From assembly GCA_052246295.1 (NCBI GenBank), contig JBQQCO010000013.1: a stretch of 64,000 bases of DNA; one strand, written 5' to 3'. The DNA comes from Piscibacillus sp052246295 (lineage in GTDB: Bacteria > Bacillota > Bacilli > Bacillales > Alkalibacillaceae). Positions within the stretch are counted from its first letter, which is position 1, and the number at the start of each line of letters is the position of its first letter. Shown piece after piece: positions 18,936 through 27,818 of the stretch. The notes beneath the pieces were generated by a model. It saw nothing but the letters and a program-made list of their open reading frames with translations, had not been told where the DNA came from and did not search any database. The translations under genes were made by a program, and so were the position numbers.

Positions 18936-19742
18936 TTAAAAATCATGGAGGAGTTTCTCTAAGTTTGTGCCGTATTGATCGTAAATCGGTTGTCCTATAT
19001 CATTAATAATTTTATTTACATACATATCATGTCTAATGTAGTTTAGTGTCGTTTTAATTAATGCTTTGTGACTTGAGACAACGGCATGCGGTTTATTATG
19101 TAATAATTCAATGACTATAGCTTTTTTAGAATCGACAACAATAGATAATTCGTCAGAGTGACGTTTATTTGCGACAGGTGATTGAGCATGTTTAATAGAT
19201 TTCCATGGAATGTTCTTCGTTGGTTGATCAAAAGTGATTGTATTAACAGAAACACCATTATTATGCGCGAACAATAGTGAATCATATAGCTTATTTAATT
19301 CAATATTCCAGCAGCTTAGGAATATGTCTTCTTCTGAAGATTTGATAGAGCTTTTTACTGTATCTAAAGCTGCTTCGTAACCTTCAATAACAAATAATTC
19401 AGTCCAATTTAAGTTAGAAGTATGGGTAATGGTATTTAGTGAACTCTTAATCAGTGTGATGTCACTTAAGAATTCATTCTCGATGGAACTTATTAAGTCA
19501 TCATAAGGTAAAGGGCTATAGTGTTTTGAAGTTGACTTTTCAGAACTATAAACGGTGAAGACATAGCCTTTGTCTAGCATTTTCTGAAGTGTTTCATATA
19601 TTTTAGGGCTAGGCACACCTGATTTAACGGCTATACTGTTTCCGTTTAACGGGTGCTCTTGTAATAGAGCAATATAGACTTTTGCTTCGTACTCGGTAAA
19701 ACCGAGCTTTTTTAATGTATCAATTGTTTTTTGAATTTTCAT
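18936..19742 (-). CDS. TrmB-family transcriptional regulator
   Basis: A 268-residue protein. Residues 1-75 are a winged helix of the TrmB type (LGFTEYEAKVYIALL, then helix SIAVKSGVPSPKIYETLQKML). The C-terminal ~190 residues resemble the TrmB effector-binding domain, including the ELFVIEGYEAALDTVKSSI segment. In Bacillaceae such proteins control neighbouring catabolic or transport operons in response to a small ligand. It lies just upstream of, and reads in the same direction as, the cyclase operon, separated by 191 bases that contain two dyads. This is not the tRNA methyltransferase of the same name, which is at 60606 here. Confidence 0.85.
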   Translation of the reverse strand: MKIQKTIDTLKKLGFTEYEAKVYIALLQEHPLNGNSIAVKSGVPSPKIYETLQKMLDKGYVFTVYSSEKSTSKHYSPLPYDDLISSIENEFLSDITLIKSSLNTITHTSNLNWTELFVIEGYEAALDTVKSSIKSSEEDIFLSCWNIELNKLYDSLLFAHNNGVSVNTITFDQPTKNIPWKSIKHAQSPVANKRHSDELSIVVDSKKAIVIELLHNKPHAVVSSHKALIKTTLNYIRHDMYVNKIINDIGQPIYDQYGTNLEKLLHDF

Positions 19743-19843
19743 ATTATTATCACCAACTTAATATTACTACTTAGGTAGTAGTATGTCAAACTAGTTTTAA
19801 AAAGTGGTTGTTAAATCAGTTCTAAATGTGAGTTTGGCTCAAT

Positions 19844-20626
19844 TTGGAGATTGGTTTGTTACCAAGGTTAATATACATCATTCAAGCGCATAAACTATTA
19901 CACCACGACTTCAAAGGAGAACTGCCTACTATGTATGAGATCGTTGCGATGACTCAAGGGGACGTGACGGGAGATGGGATTCCAGACACTGTGTATGTGA
20001 TGGGGTTTAGGGAGTCTGATGTGTCGATTATTAGAAAGATGTCGCTTGTGATCAATGATGGAGCGACCAATCTGCTTACGAATATATATTTAGAAGAAGA
20101 TATGGGCTATGATCCTGGGTTGTTTTTGGGAGATTTTACGGGCGATGGGGTGGATGATATTTTCTTAAACATTCCATCTGGTGGAAGTGGAGCGACGAGC
20201 TATAATTATATTTATTCGTTTGTGAATCAACAGGCTCGATTGCTGTTTGACTCGAATGTTTACAACGCGGAATACCCATACACTGTAACATACCAGGATA
20301 ATTACAAGGTTGAAGTGGTCAGTGAGAAAAATAATACACGCTACATGATTGATTTAACTTTGCATGACCCTGAATATTTAAATGAAATCTATCATGAAGA
20401 TGGTAAGTTGAAGGAACCCATAATTGGTTGGGTGGATCCGGTTAGCGGCTTGTATCCGATTGGATATAGCTCGAGGGATCAAATCTATATGTTGTTGGCG
20501 TATCAACAAATTGCGGGTCGATACCATGCCGACTCATTAGGGTACGTTCAGAACCGGTTGAAATGGGATGGTGAAAGGTTTGTGTTGGATTTTCAGGATG
20601 TGGGGATCTTTGGTTCGGAGAGATGA
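19844..20626 (+). CDS. FG-GAP/VCBS repeat-like protein
   Basis: A protein of up to 260 residues with two acidic calcium-loop motifs, Gly-Asp-Val-Thr-Gly-Asp-Gly-Ile-Pro-Asp (~ residues 38-47) and Gly-Asp-Phe-Thr-Gly-Asp-Gly-Val-Asp-Asp (~97-106), as in FG-GAP/VCBS beta-propeller blades. Such proteins are usually exported, yet no signal peptide is visible. The TTG at 19844 lacks a ribosome site. ATG 19931 has AAAGGAGA upstream at a long spacing and may be the actual start. The frame is closed by TGA at 19829, so the true N-terminus may have been lost. Function unknown. Confidence 0.6.
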   Translation: MEIGLLPRLIYIIQAHKLLHHDFKGELPTMYEIVAMTQGDVTGDGIPDTVYVMGFRESDVSIIRKMSLVINDGATNLLTNIYLEEDMGYDPGLFLGDFTGDGVDDIFLNIPSGGSGATSYNYIYSFVNQQARLLFDSNVYNAEYPYTVTYQDNYKVEVVSEKNNTRYMIDLTLHDPEYLNEIYHEDGKLKEPIIGWVDPVSGLYPIGYSSRDQIYMLLAYQQIAGRYHADSLGYVQNRLKWDGERFVLDFQDVGIFGSER

Positions 20627-20799
20627 AGAATTATTTGAGGCAAAAACGCAACAACTTGCTTAATCTTTTAATAATTGATTTAGGCTGTTTTCTCAAAGGT
20701 TATTGTTTTTCTTGAACTAAATTCATCATAAGGAATTTTCTGTTAAAATAGGTATATTACTTAATCGTCAGATTATTAAATTATTATGGGGGAAATAAA

Positions 20800-21258
20800 A
20801 TGAAGTTTAAATTGCTATTCTTGCTGATTTGCTCGTATTTAATTGCTTTTTCAACAAATTTTATACCATCATTGAAACATCCAGACTCAAATATGAGTAT
20901 CTTCAACTTACTCGCAACATCCTTGTTTCTAATCGCTTTAATAATATTCATTAAAAAAGCTTCATATAGTGGTAAATCTAATAAAGGATTAAAGCTATAT
21001 TTAATATTTGGTTTTATATCTGGCTTAGTTGTATATGTCATTAAAATGTTTGAAGTCACTTTGATGGATTACGCTGTTTTGGATATGTTTGCATCAATTC
21101 AGTATCCATTCTATTTGCTGTTCACAACACCGTTATTTGGAGTGAATTACCTATTTGCCATAAATTATGAAACTTTTTCACTGTTGATGTCAGCAGTGTA
21201 TGTCCTTGCATTCATTTTAATAATGAGTTTTAAAAAAGTAGACACCCAAAATGTATAA
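20800..21258 (+). CDS. Small integral membrane protein, unknown function
   Basis: A 152-residue hydrophobic protein with four to five predicted membrane segments (about 3-22, 33-53, 67-88, 105-120 and 128-147). Start ATG 20800 follows GGGGGAA at good spacing. The upstream region 20627-20799 holds an AT-rich promoter-like stretch and no gene. No domain was recognised. It stands alone between the FG-GAP protein and a minus-strand GNAT remnant. Confidence 0.65.
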   Translation: MKFKLLFLLICSYLIAFSTNFIPSLKHPDSNMSIFNLLATSLFLIALIIFIKKASYSGKSNKGLKLYLIFGFISGLVVYVIKMFEVTLMDYAVLDMFASIQYPFYLLFTTPLFGVNYLFAINYETFSLLMSAVYVLAFILIMSFKKVDTQNV

Positions 21259-21323
21259 AAAAATGTATAAACATACTTCTTGAAGAGTTCTTTCTTTATG
21301 CAGCACCTGAGGTTGTGACATGA

Positions 21324-21670
21324 TTATGGTTTAGGTTCATTTTTATTACTACTTTTGGTCTCAAAAATAATTTGTTCTTCACCAAATCTAGTAACACGAT
21401 CAATAACCGTCATTTCTAACTTTTCTAATAATCTACAAGAGGCCACGTTCGCGGCTTGTGTTTCAGATACTAGTTTGGTAATCCCTAAATGATTAAATGC
21501 ATATCGAATTATTGCATTCACGATTTCATAGCCGTAACCTTTTCCCCACCATTCAGGCAAGAATTGATAAGAGATTTCTGTTGATTGACCATCGTGATGT
21601 GTGTCTAGGAAAGTTAGGCTAATGAATGTATCAGGCATTGTTCAAGGGCTAAAATTATAAATCTAGAATC
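21324..21670 (-). pseudogene. Truncated and frameshifted GNAT (RimJ/RimL-like) acetyltransferase
   Basis: The intact frame (21638-21324, 104 residues) starts in the middle of a GNAT fold: ISYQFLPEWWGKGYGYE (the acetyl-CoA motif A region) through the LEKLEM motif B region. Just upstream, in a neighbouring frame, is RDSRFIILALEQ, which looks like the preceding beta strand, so one base change in phase near 21638 splits the gene. An in-frame stop follows further upstream and the N-terminal third is missing. There is no ribosome site at the apparent ATG. It is most likely a decayed acetyltransferase gene. Confidence 0.7.
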
Positions 21671-21680
21671 TCGCTAAATG

Positions 21681-21893
21681 TTAAAAGAAAAGGTTATAGC
21701 CTATATATCCCAGTACTAACAATAAAATAATGACTAGCGTTCCTTTCCAATTTAAACCTCCTACCAAATCAACCAGACTGCCGTTTTTTCCTCTTTCCCA
21801 AGAATCTTTCATTACACCAAATGGGTTCCCTTTCCACTCTTGTTGCCTGATTCTCTCTCTTCTTTCTTCAGGTGTTTCTTTCTCATTTTTCAT
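21681..21893 (-). CDS. DUF6366-like small membrane protein
   Basis: A 70-residue protein: an acidic/basic N-terminus (KETPEERRERIRQQEWKGNP), a central linker and one C-terminal membrane helix (TLVIILLLVLGYIGYNLFF). This organisation matches small Bacillus proteins grouped as DUF6366. ATG 21893 has GGGAGA seven bases upstream; the longer frame from 21950 has no site. Role unknown. Confidence 0.65.
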   Translation of the reverse strand: MKNEKETPEERRERIRQQEWKGNPFGVMKDSWERGKNGSLVDLVGGLNWKGTLVIILLLVLGYIGYNLFF

Positions 21894-22102
21894 TTCGCAC
21901 TCTCCCACTAAAGTAATAATCAATGTAATCTTAGAAAAGTGTAACATCAAATTAATTTGTTTGGCTAAATATTTCGAAAATATCTATCTCAAAAGCGTCA
22001 TTGGTATGCTCGACCACTGTTCAAGCCACTCCTATTCCAACTTGATTAACATTACCATAAATTGTAACATATTGTTAGGATGAATATTAGAGGAGTTTGG
22101 TT

Positions 22103-22624
22103 ATGTGGCATAATTTGTATAAATGGTCGTTATTAATATTGGTGTTTGTCATGGTTAGTGGTGGGCTATTTATTGGAACAAATATTTACATGGATGTGAA
22201 TGACGATACTAAAGAAATTGCATTGGAACAGAAAGACTATGAAACTTTAACTATTGAACCATTAAATGATGAGATTAAAGAAAATCTCAAACCGAAAAAT
22301 AGAAAAGTTAAACCAGTTTCCTCAGACATCATCACGCATTCAGAATACAGAACTTTAGATGACTTTGTGAAGGGATTAAAAAAGAGTGTCAATGGAAAAA
22401 CGGATCACCCATATACTGAAGAAGATTTACACTACCACATAGGATCATTTGGCACAAATTATACTAAGCATTTTCTAGCATTAACTGAAGATGCAGAGGA
22501 AGAATATTTCTTATACAAGTTATTGGAGAAAACAGAAAAGTTGTATCTGAAAAATGGTCCTTTAAGCGACGAAGAGAGAGTACAGGCATTTAATGAGTTG
22601 AAGACTTTTGTGAATCAGTATTAA
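22103..22624 (+). CDS. Membrane-anchored protein of unknown function
   Basis: A 173-residue protein with one N-terminal membrane helix (~7-28) and a charged extracellular domain. The C-terminal part contains repeated Glu/Lys-rich helices and a HYHIGSFGTNYTKHFLAL segment. Similar short proteins occur in Bacillaceae (possibly the DUF6241 group; this is from memory and uncertain). ATG 22103 has AGAGGAG at ideal spacing, better than TTG 22097. It is followed 53 bases later by another membrane protein in the same direction. Confidence 0.6.
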   Translation: MWHNLYKWSLLILVFVMVSGGLFIGTNIYMDVNDDTKEIALEQKDYETLTIEPLNDEIKENLKPKNRKVKPVSSDIITHSEYRTLDDFVKGLKKSVNGKTDHPYTEEDLHYHIGSFGTNYTKHFLALTEDAEEEYFLYKLLEKTEKLYLKNGPLSDEERVQAFNELKTFVNQY

Positions 22625-22677
22625 GCGAATTAGGTTATTTTAATAGATCTAGTAACACAAATGAAGGGAAAGGGACC

Positions 22678-23319
22678 ATGAGCACACTTATCAGTTATCA
22701 GTGGGAAATTTTTATTACAATCGAGATTATATCGGTGTTGGCCTTATTGTTATTTGGGTTATTTCGGTATTATCTAGGTCAGAAAAAGACAGGTCTAATC
22801 TTAATTGTAGCTTTTCTAGGTTTAGTGCTTCTAGAAGCTGTGCTAGGGGTATTAATCTATCAAGAAACAGGAGAGTTTTCTACGTTTACTCTCATTATCT
22901 TAATCTTTGTCATATATGCGTTTACGTTTGGAATCTATGATTTTTTAAAGCTAGATCGGTGGATGAGGAAGAAGTTTGGTCAGTGGCGGGGAGTTGAACT
23001 TCTTACAGAAAAAGATTATCAAATTATGGTTCGTCAGAAAGACCCTAAGCACGTAGCTAAAGTTAATCGTCGAAGTGCCATGATTCATTTGATTATTTTC
23101 GTTATTGGGCAGTTTGTATTTTGGTCATATGGGACGAATGGTTTTGAAGAGATGGTAGGTTACTTGAAAGATTTATCTTGGTTTGAGACGGGAGATTATA
23201 GAGATTCCCCTTACCCTAACGAAACATTGTATGGAATAGGTAGTGTTTGGATTATCGTGTTTATAGTTGATTTTATTTACTCGTGGTCATATACGATTTT
23301 TCCAAAGAAGTCATTTTAG
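22678..23319 (+). CDS. Multi-pass membrane protein of unknown function
   Basis: A 213-residue protein with about five membrane segments (residues ~8-28, 38-60, 68-88, 133-153, 188-208) and a basic cytoplasmic loop (residues ~95-130, DRWMRKKFGQWRGVELLTEKDYQIMVRQKDP... region). Start ATG 22678 follows GGGAAAGGG. It may form an operon with the anchored protein upstream. No family was recognised. Confidence 0.62.
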   Translation: MSTLISYQWEIFITIEIISVLALLLFGLFRYYLGQKKTGLILIVAFLGLVLLEAVLGVLIYQETGEFSTFTLIILIFVIYAFTFGIYDFLKLDRWMRKKFGQWRGVELLTEKDYQIMVRQKDPKHVAKVNRRSAMIHLIIFVIGQFVFWSYGTNGFEEMVGYLKDLSWFETGDYRDSPYPNETLYGIGSVWIIVFIVDFIYSWSYTIFPKKSF

Positions 23320-23390
23320 GTAACCATGTTTACTCCCATACCTCTCCGGGTATCGTTTTATATAACTCATAAATCGATGGAGGGATTTGA

Positions 23391-24506
23391 GTGGCGCTAA
23401 CGGTAAAAGAATTAACGCAGAAGATTTTAAATCATGAAAATGTGTTTATTTTAGATATTCGTAGTGAAGAGGACTTTAATGACTGGTCCATCAATGGTAA
23501 GAATGTGAGTAGCATTAATGTTCCTTTTAAAAAGCTAGAGCAAGACTATGACAATGTGAAACATCAATTCCCTGAGGATCAACCGATTTACGTTGTATGT
23601 GCAAAAGGGATTTCGTCACAGAAGGCGGTTGACTTTTTACAAAGCAAAGGGCTCGTGCAGGCGACGTACGTTGAAGGTGGCATGACGGCTTGGAGTGAGC
23701 ATCTTGAGCCGGTTAAAATTGGGAACCTAACTGATGGAGGAGAGCTTTATCAGTTCATTCGAATCGGAAAAGGTTGTCTATCTTATATGGTGATGGCGAA
23801 TGGTGAAGCGGCTGTTATTGATCCCGTACGAATGACGGATACGTTTAAGTCGTTTGCGGATGATAAGAATGTGTCGATTCAATATGTGTTTGACACACAC
23901 TTACATGCAGACCATATCTCTGGAGGGAAGTCGCTTGCGGATGAAGTGGGCGCGGATTATTACTTCCCAACTAAAGACGATGAAGGTCTAACATTCGATT
24001 ACAAAGAGGTTCAAGATGGCACGACGGTGAAAGTCGGCAATTCAGTTGACGTCTTGGCCTTTTATTCGCCTGGCCATACGATTGGCAGTACCAGTTATAT
24101 CGTCGATGAGAAGTATTTATTAACGGGTGATATTTTATTTATTGAATCAATTGGCCGACCTGATTTAGCGGGCAAAGCCGATGCGTGGGTGGATGACCTT
24201 CGCAAGACGCTTTATGAACGGTATAAGAAGCTTGCGGATGATCTGGTGGTATTACCTGCTCATTTCGGGGAAATGAAAGAGATTAATGACGATGGCACGG
24301 TTAAAGATACGATTAAAAATATTTACGAAAAGAATGATCGCCTTCAGGTTGACAGTGAAGAAGACTTTAAAAGTCTTGTGACTGATAATCTTCCGCCTCA
24401 GCCAAATAGCCATGAGGAAATTCGTAAAACGAACATGGGTCAGAAAAATCCTGAAGAAGATGAACGCCGCGAGATGGAAGTCGGACCAAATCGTTGTGCG
24501 GTGTAA
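23391..24506 (+). CDS. Rhodanese and metallo-beta-lactamase fusion, persulfide dioxygenase-like
   Basis: A 371-residue protein. An N-terminal rhodanese domain (1-105) has active-site Cys70 in Cys-Ala-Lys-Gly-Ile-Ser. A glyoxalase II/ETHE1-like metallo-beta-lactamase domain follows, with Thr-His-Leu-His-Ala-Asp-His at 169-175 and GDILFIESIGRPDL. Rhodanese plus ETHE1-type domains act in sulfide and persulfide detoxification; here the order is rhodanese first, the reverse of CstB. Start GTG 23391 has GGAGGGA upstream. The C-terminal ~60 residues are charged and end in Cys-Ala-Val. A strong terminator follows. It is monocistronic, and no CsoR-type regulator is adjacent. Confidence 0.85.
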   Translation: MALTVKELTQKILNHENVFILDIRSEEDFNDWSINGKNVSSINVPFKKLEQDYDNVKHQFPEDQPIYVVCAKGISSQKAVDFLQSKGLVQATYVEGGMTAWSEHLEPVKIGNLTDGGELYQFIRIGKGCLSYMVMANGEAAVIDPVRMTDTFKSFADDKNVSIQYVFDTHLHADHISGGKSLADEVGADYYFPTKDDEGLTFDYKEVQDGTTVKVGNSVDVLAFYSPGHTIGSTSYIVDEKYLLTGDILFIESIGRPDLAGKADAWVDDLRKTLYERYKKLADDLVVLPAHFGEMKEINDDGTVKDTIKNIYEKNDRLQVDSEEDFKSLVTDNLPPQPNSHEEIRKTNMGQKNPEEDERREMEVGPNRCAV

Positions 24507-24520
24507 GGTGAATAATTTTG

Positions 24521-24562
24521 AAGCACGTGGATTCTAGTTTAGAGTCCACGTGCTTTATTTTT
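24521..24562 (+). terminator. Rho-independent terminator
   Basis: AAGCACGTGGA (24521-24531) pairs with TCCACGTGCTT (24545-24555), followed by TATTTTTATC. It lies 14 bases after the rhodanese-hydrolase stop. Confidence 0.9.
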
Positions 24563-24641
24563 ATCTTATAAATGATTAGAAAATTATGTTAATATTAGTG
24601 TAAAGTCTAATTTTTAAGATGTTTATTTAGGAGGGGGCTTT

Positions 24642-25118
24642 ATGCACCAAGTTTCACTCAGGGATATCCAACAAGAAGACCTACCAATTTTCTTTGAACA
24701 TCAGAAGGATCCTGTCTCTAGTCACATGGCTGCGTTCACTTCTAAAGACCCAACGGACTGGGGTTTATTTTCGAATCACTGGAATCGTATTTTAACGGAC
24801 AACAACATCATTAAGAAAAGCATTATTCACGAGAATCAGATAGTAGGTCATGTGATTAGTTTTGAGATGTTCGGTGACCGCGAAGTGACTTATTGGATTA
24901 ACCGTGAGGACTGGGGAAAAGGTATAGCGACAGTTGCGCTTAAACAGTTCTTGAATTTAGATCCAACACGCCCATTATACGCCCGAGCCGCAAAAGATAA
25001 TATCGGTTCTAGGCGAGTGCTTGAAAAATGTGGATTTACTATTATAGATGAAGATAGTGGATTTGCGAACGCTCGTGATATGGAAGTTGAAGAGTTTGTT
25101 TTTATGTTAAGTGATTGA
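24642..25118 (+). CDS. GNAT family N-acetyltransferase
   Basis: A 158-residue GNAT with the expected order: N-terminal strand-helix (LRDIQQEDLPIFFEHQKDP), strand 4 (EVTYWINREDWGKGIATVAL, acetyl-CoA loop about residues 85-103) and the N-x-G-S-R-R-V-L-E-K-C-G-F motif (~125-137). The fold resembles RimJ/RimL-like acetyltransferases acting on small molecules or protein N-termini. Start ATG 24642 has AGGAGGGGG. It stands alone after a terminator; DedA follows after 56 bases and may be cotranscribed. Confidence 0.85.
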   Translation: MHQVSLRDIQQEDLPIFFEHQKDPVSSHMAAFTSKDPTDWGLFSNHWNRILTDNNIIKKSIIHENQIVGHVISFEMFGDREVTYWINREDWGKGIATVALKQFLNLDPTRPLYARAAKDNIGSRRVLEKCGFTIIDEDSGFANARDMEVEEFVFMLSD

Positions 25119-25174
25119 TTGGAAAAATATGTTACAATTAGTTTTAGCAATTTTTGTTTAAATGGGGATCGAGT

Positions 25175-25777
25175 ATGGAAAATTGGATTACAGACATTAT
25201 GAGTGAATTTGGCTATGTAGGAATTATGTTTTTAATTGCTATAGAGAACATATTTCCACCTATACCGTCTGAAATCATACTGACGTTCGGAGGGTTTATG
25301 ACCACTACCACTAAATTAAGTATGTTAGGTGTGGTTAGTTCGGCAACAGCAGGTTCAGTTGCTGGTGCTATAATTCTATATTTAGTAGGATTACAAATGG
25401 ATATAGCAAGATTAGAGAAAATTGTAGACAGGTGGGGACATATCCTTCGAATAACAAAAGAAGATCTACATAAAGCTGATGCTTGGTTTGATCAATATGG
25501 TCCGTGGACAGTCTTTATTTGCAGGTTTATCCCATTGATTCGTAGTTTAATATCTATTCCTGCTGGTATGTCAAATATGAATATCGGTCTGTTTTTGTTT
25601 TTTACAACTTTAGGGACTTTAATTTGGAATATTGTTCTTGTGTACTTAGGTGCTTCAGTGGGAAACTCTTGGGAAGTCATTGTGGGATATATGGAAATCT
25701 ATTCAAAAATCATTTACGTTATATTAGTTTTGCTTTTTATAATCTTAGTGTATTTTTTTATAAAAAGAAGAAGGTGA
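25175..25777 (+). CDS. DedA family membrane protein
   Basis: A 200-residue DedA-family membrane protein, a group implicated in undecaprenyl phosphate or lipid translocation. Signatures are the FPPIPSEIILTFGGF re-entrant segment (~residues 24-40) and the Gly-x-x-Thr-Val-Phe-Ile-Cys-Arg-Phe-Ile-Pro-Leu-Ile-Arg motif (~108-125), with four to five hydrophobic segments and a basic C-terminal end. ATG 25175 gives the normal DedA N-terminus (MENWITDIMSEFGYVG); the frame extends to TTG 25154 but that adds an atypical leader. Confidence 0.85.
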   Translation: MENWITDIMSEFGYVGIMFLIAIENIFPPIPSEIILTFGGFMTTTTKLSMLGVVSSATAGSVAGAIILYLVGLQMDIARLEKIVDRWGHILRITKEDLHKADAWFDQYGPWTVFICRFIPLIRSLISIPAGMSNMNIGLFLFFTTLGTLIWNIVLVYLGASVGNSWEVIVGYMEIYSKIIYVILVLLFIILVYFFIKRRR

Positions 25778-25856
25778 TTTACAACATTATAAAGCAACAG
25801 TAAATTTACTAGGAAACACAATAATAGATTAACCAATGAAATAGGAGCGAAAATAC

Positions 25857-26117
25857 ATGAAAAACTACAGTTTGATTTCTACCACGTGCTTAGGATTATT
25901 TATTGTTTTATTCTCATTAATGATTAATAACGTTTCTTTCGGTTCATTTGGCAAGGTCGTCATCATTTCAATGTGCTTACTACCACTGTTAGGAACTATA
26001 TTTGGCTTAAAAAGTAAAAAGGGTATAAGCAAATGGCTTTTAATCATTTTAAACATAAGTGCATTAATCACAATGTTATACATTCTTGTGCTTGGTTTTG
26101 GAATGGGTGAAGTATAA
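25857..26117 (+). CDS. Small three-helix membrane protein
   Basis: An 86-residue hydrophobic protein with three predicted membrane helices (~5-24, 30-50, 58-80), the last two separated by a short Lys-rich loop (KSKKGISKW). ATG 25857 follows AGGAGCG. No family recognised. It is in a run of small plus-strand membrane protein genes. Confidence 0.55.
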   Translation: MKNYSLISTTCLGLFIVLFSLMINNVSFGSFGKVVIISMCLLPLLGTIFGLKSKKGISKWLLIILNISALITMLYILVLGFGMGEV

Positions 26118-26171
26118 AAAGTAATAAATATTAATTACGTTTTAATGAGTTAGTTGAGAAGCGGAGGAGTT

Positions 26172-26360
26172 ATGATGGTTAAAAAACCTTTTATGCTATC
26201 GCTACTTATAGGCTTGTTTGCTTTCTCTTTGACATATTTGGTGACTTATATTATTAACTCTTCCCACCCCTTTTGGGCGAGTATGTTAATAGGTCTTCTC
26301 ATCTTCGAATTATGTTACTATTATTATTTCCATAAAACTAAGAAACAAGATGAATTTTAA
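26172..26360 (+). CDS. Small two-helix membrane protein
   Basis: A protein of about 62 residues with two membrane helices and a charged C-terminus (HKTKKQDEF). ATG 26172 or 26175 sits behind GGAGGAG; the longer frame from TTG 26154 would put that ribosome site inside the gene. Function unknown. Confidence 0.5.
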   Translation: MMVKKPFMLSLLIGLFAFSLTYLVTYIINSSHPFWASMLIGLLIFELCYYYYFHKTKKQDEF

Positions 26361-26397
26361 TTAACATTAGTATTTGGACATCTGAGGTGATTACATT

Positions 26398-26895
26398 TTG
26401 TTAAAAAGAACAAACTTAATTTACATAATAGGATTGATTTTTATAGTTTCTTTCCTTGTAAGCTGTGAAAATAGTGAGGAAGTCATTAAAAATAGTTACT
26501 ACCTGTCCTTATCTGGCGAAAGTAAAAATTGGGAAGTCAATTCCTACGAAGTCGTAATTATGCCGGATACGTTTAGTGCGGGCAATGGTAAGTTAACGAT
26601 GAAAAATGATAAAGAAGTAACGTCACATTTTTTTAGCATTAAAGTTCATGCGGTGATCAATGGACGTGACGAAGTTGTTCAAGGAAAGTCAGTAACTGTG
26701 ACTGGTGGTGAGGAAAATATCGCTCAAACATCGATTGGAACCATTGAAGGTGGAACCTATTTTAAGGAAAATGGTGATCCCATCACGCTTAAAGATGTTA
26801 GTGACATCTACATGATTATTCAGTGGCAAGATGGCAACCAAGACATGGAAGAAAGAGTCGACTTATATAATCCAGGGGATAAATTTAGTTTTTAA
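26398..26895 (+). CDS. Putative lipoprotein
   Basis: A 165-residue protein with a lipoprotein signal peptide: basic N-terminus, hydrophobic core and lipobox Leu-Val-Ser-Cys (Cys ~23). The mature part is beta-rich (a single immunoglobulin-like or sandwich domain is plausible) with Gly/Thr-rich strands. Start TTG 26398 has GAGGTGA at good spacing. It would be anchored on the outer face of the membrane. Ligand and role unknown. Confidence 0.7.
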   Translation: MLKRTNLIYIIGLIFIVSFLVSCENSEEVIKNSYYLSLSGESKNWEVNSYEVVIMPDTFSAGNGKLTMKNDKEVTSHFFSIKVHAVINGRDEVVQGKSVTVTGGEENIAQTSIGTIEGGTYFKENGDPITLKDVSDIYMIIQWQDGNQDMEERVDLYNPGDKFSF

Positions 26896-26916
26896 TTTAA
26901 AAGGATGTATCGCCGA

Positions 26917-27792
26917 ATGACTCATAAACATATTAAAACGATTCAGAAACACTATCCAGAGTTACATATTGAGGATTACTACATAAATGACATCGGTCAA
27001 AATAATGATGTCTTAATTGTGAATGGTTCCTTAGTATTTAGATTTCCAAAATATAAAGAAGGGGTCGATCAACTTAGAACTGAAACTAAAATTTTGAACT
27101 ATATTAAAGGCAAAGTTTCACTCGCGATCCCAAATCCAATCTATTATTCTTTTGATAAGTTAGAGCCAGGCGACGTTTTTACTGGTTATGAACTCATTGA
27201 AGGCGAACCATTGTGGAAGAGTCAATTTGAATCGATTAAGAACAGTGAACAGGTTCAGGCTCTAGCTGATAATCTCGTTTCGTTTTTAATAGAATTACAT
27301 TCAATTTCAATAGGTCGAGTCAGGGGAGAGTTGAACTTAGCAGAGAATCATCCTTTAGAACAAATGAGTCAATTATACGAAAAGATTAGGCTTGAATTAT
27401 TTCCGTACATAAGGGATGTGGCTCAAAGGGAAATCTCTCATTCGTTTGAAACATTTCTTAAAGGTGAGAGTTTCAAAACTGCAGACATAGCCCTTATTCA
27501 TGGCGATTTCGGTGCATCTAATATCTTGTGGAACCCGGAGTCTGTTAGAATATCTGGGGTTATAGACTTTGGCGGTTCTGGTTTAGGAGACCCTGCATAT
27601 GATTTCGCGGGTATACTTTCTAGCTACGGAGAAGAATTTTATGAAATTTGCGTTCAGAAGTATCCGAATAGTGATGATTTAGACAAACGAGTGAAATTTT
27701 ACAGAAGTACCTTTGCGTTGCAGGAAGCTTTGCATGGGATTGAAAACAATGATCGAGAGGCGTTTGAGAGTGGAATTGAAGATTATAGATAG
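26917..27792 (+). CDS. Aminoglycoside phosphotransferase (APH)-family kinase
   Basis: A protein of about 291 residues with the APH/choline kinase fold. The catalytic loop His-Gly-Asp-Phe-Gly-Ala-Ser-Asn is near residue 194, and the metal-binding Ile-Asp-Phe-Gly-Gly is near 214, followed by GDPAYDFAGIL. The N-terminal part (NNDVLIVNGSLVFRFPK) matches the nucleotide-binding lobe of APH(2'')-like proteins. Start choice: ATG 26917 has AAAGG at a long spacing, and ATG 26905 abuts it too closely. Whether it gives antibiotic resistance cannot be judged; many chromosomal homologues are orphans. The nucleotidyltransferase gene follows directly. Confidence 0.8.
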   Translation: MTHKHIKTIQKHYPELHIEDYYINDIGQNNDVLIVNGSLVFRFPKYKEGVDQLRTETKILNYIKGKVSLAIPNPIYYSFDKLEPGDVFTGYELIEGEPLWKSQFESIKNSEQVQALADNLVSFLIELHSISIGRVRGELNLAENHPLEQMSQLYEKIRLELFPYIRDVAQREISHSFETFLKGESFKTADIALIHGDFGASNILWNPESVRISGVIDFGGSGLGDPAYDFAGILSSYGEEFYEICVQKYPNSDDLDKRVKFYRSTFALQEALHGIENNDREAFESGIEDYR

Positions 27793-27818
27793 TTAAAGAC
27801 ATTTAAGGGAGAGATCGT

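Noticed and set aside
18936..19742. tRNA methyltransferase TrmB
   Set aside because: The TrmB-type protein here is a winged-helix regulator with the same family name; the true tRNA methyltransferase gene is at 60606.
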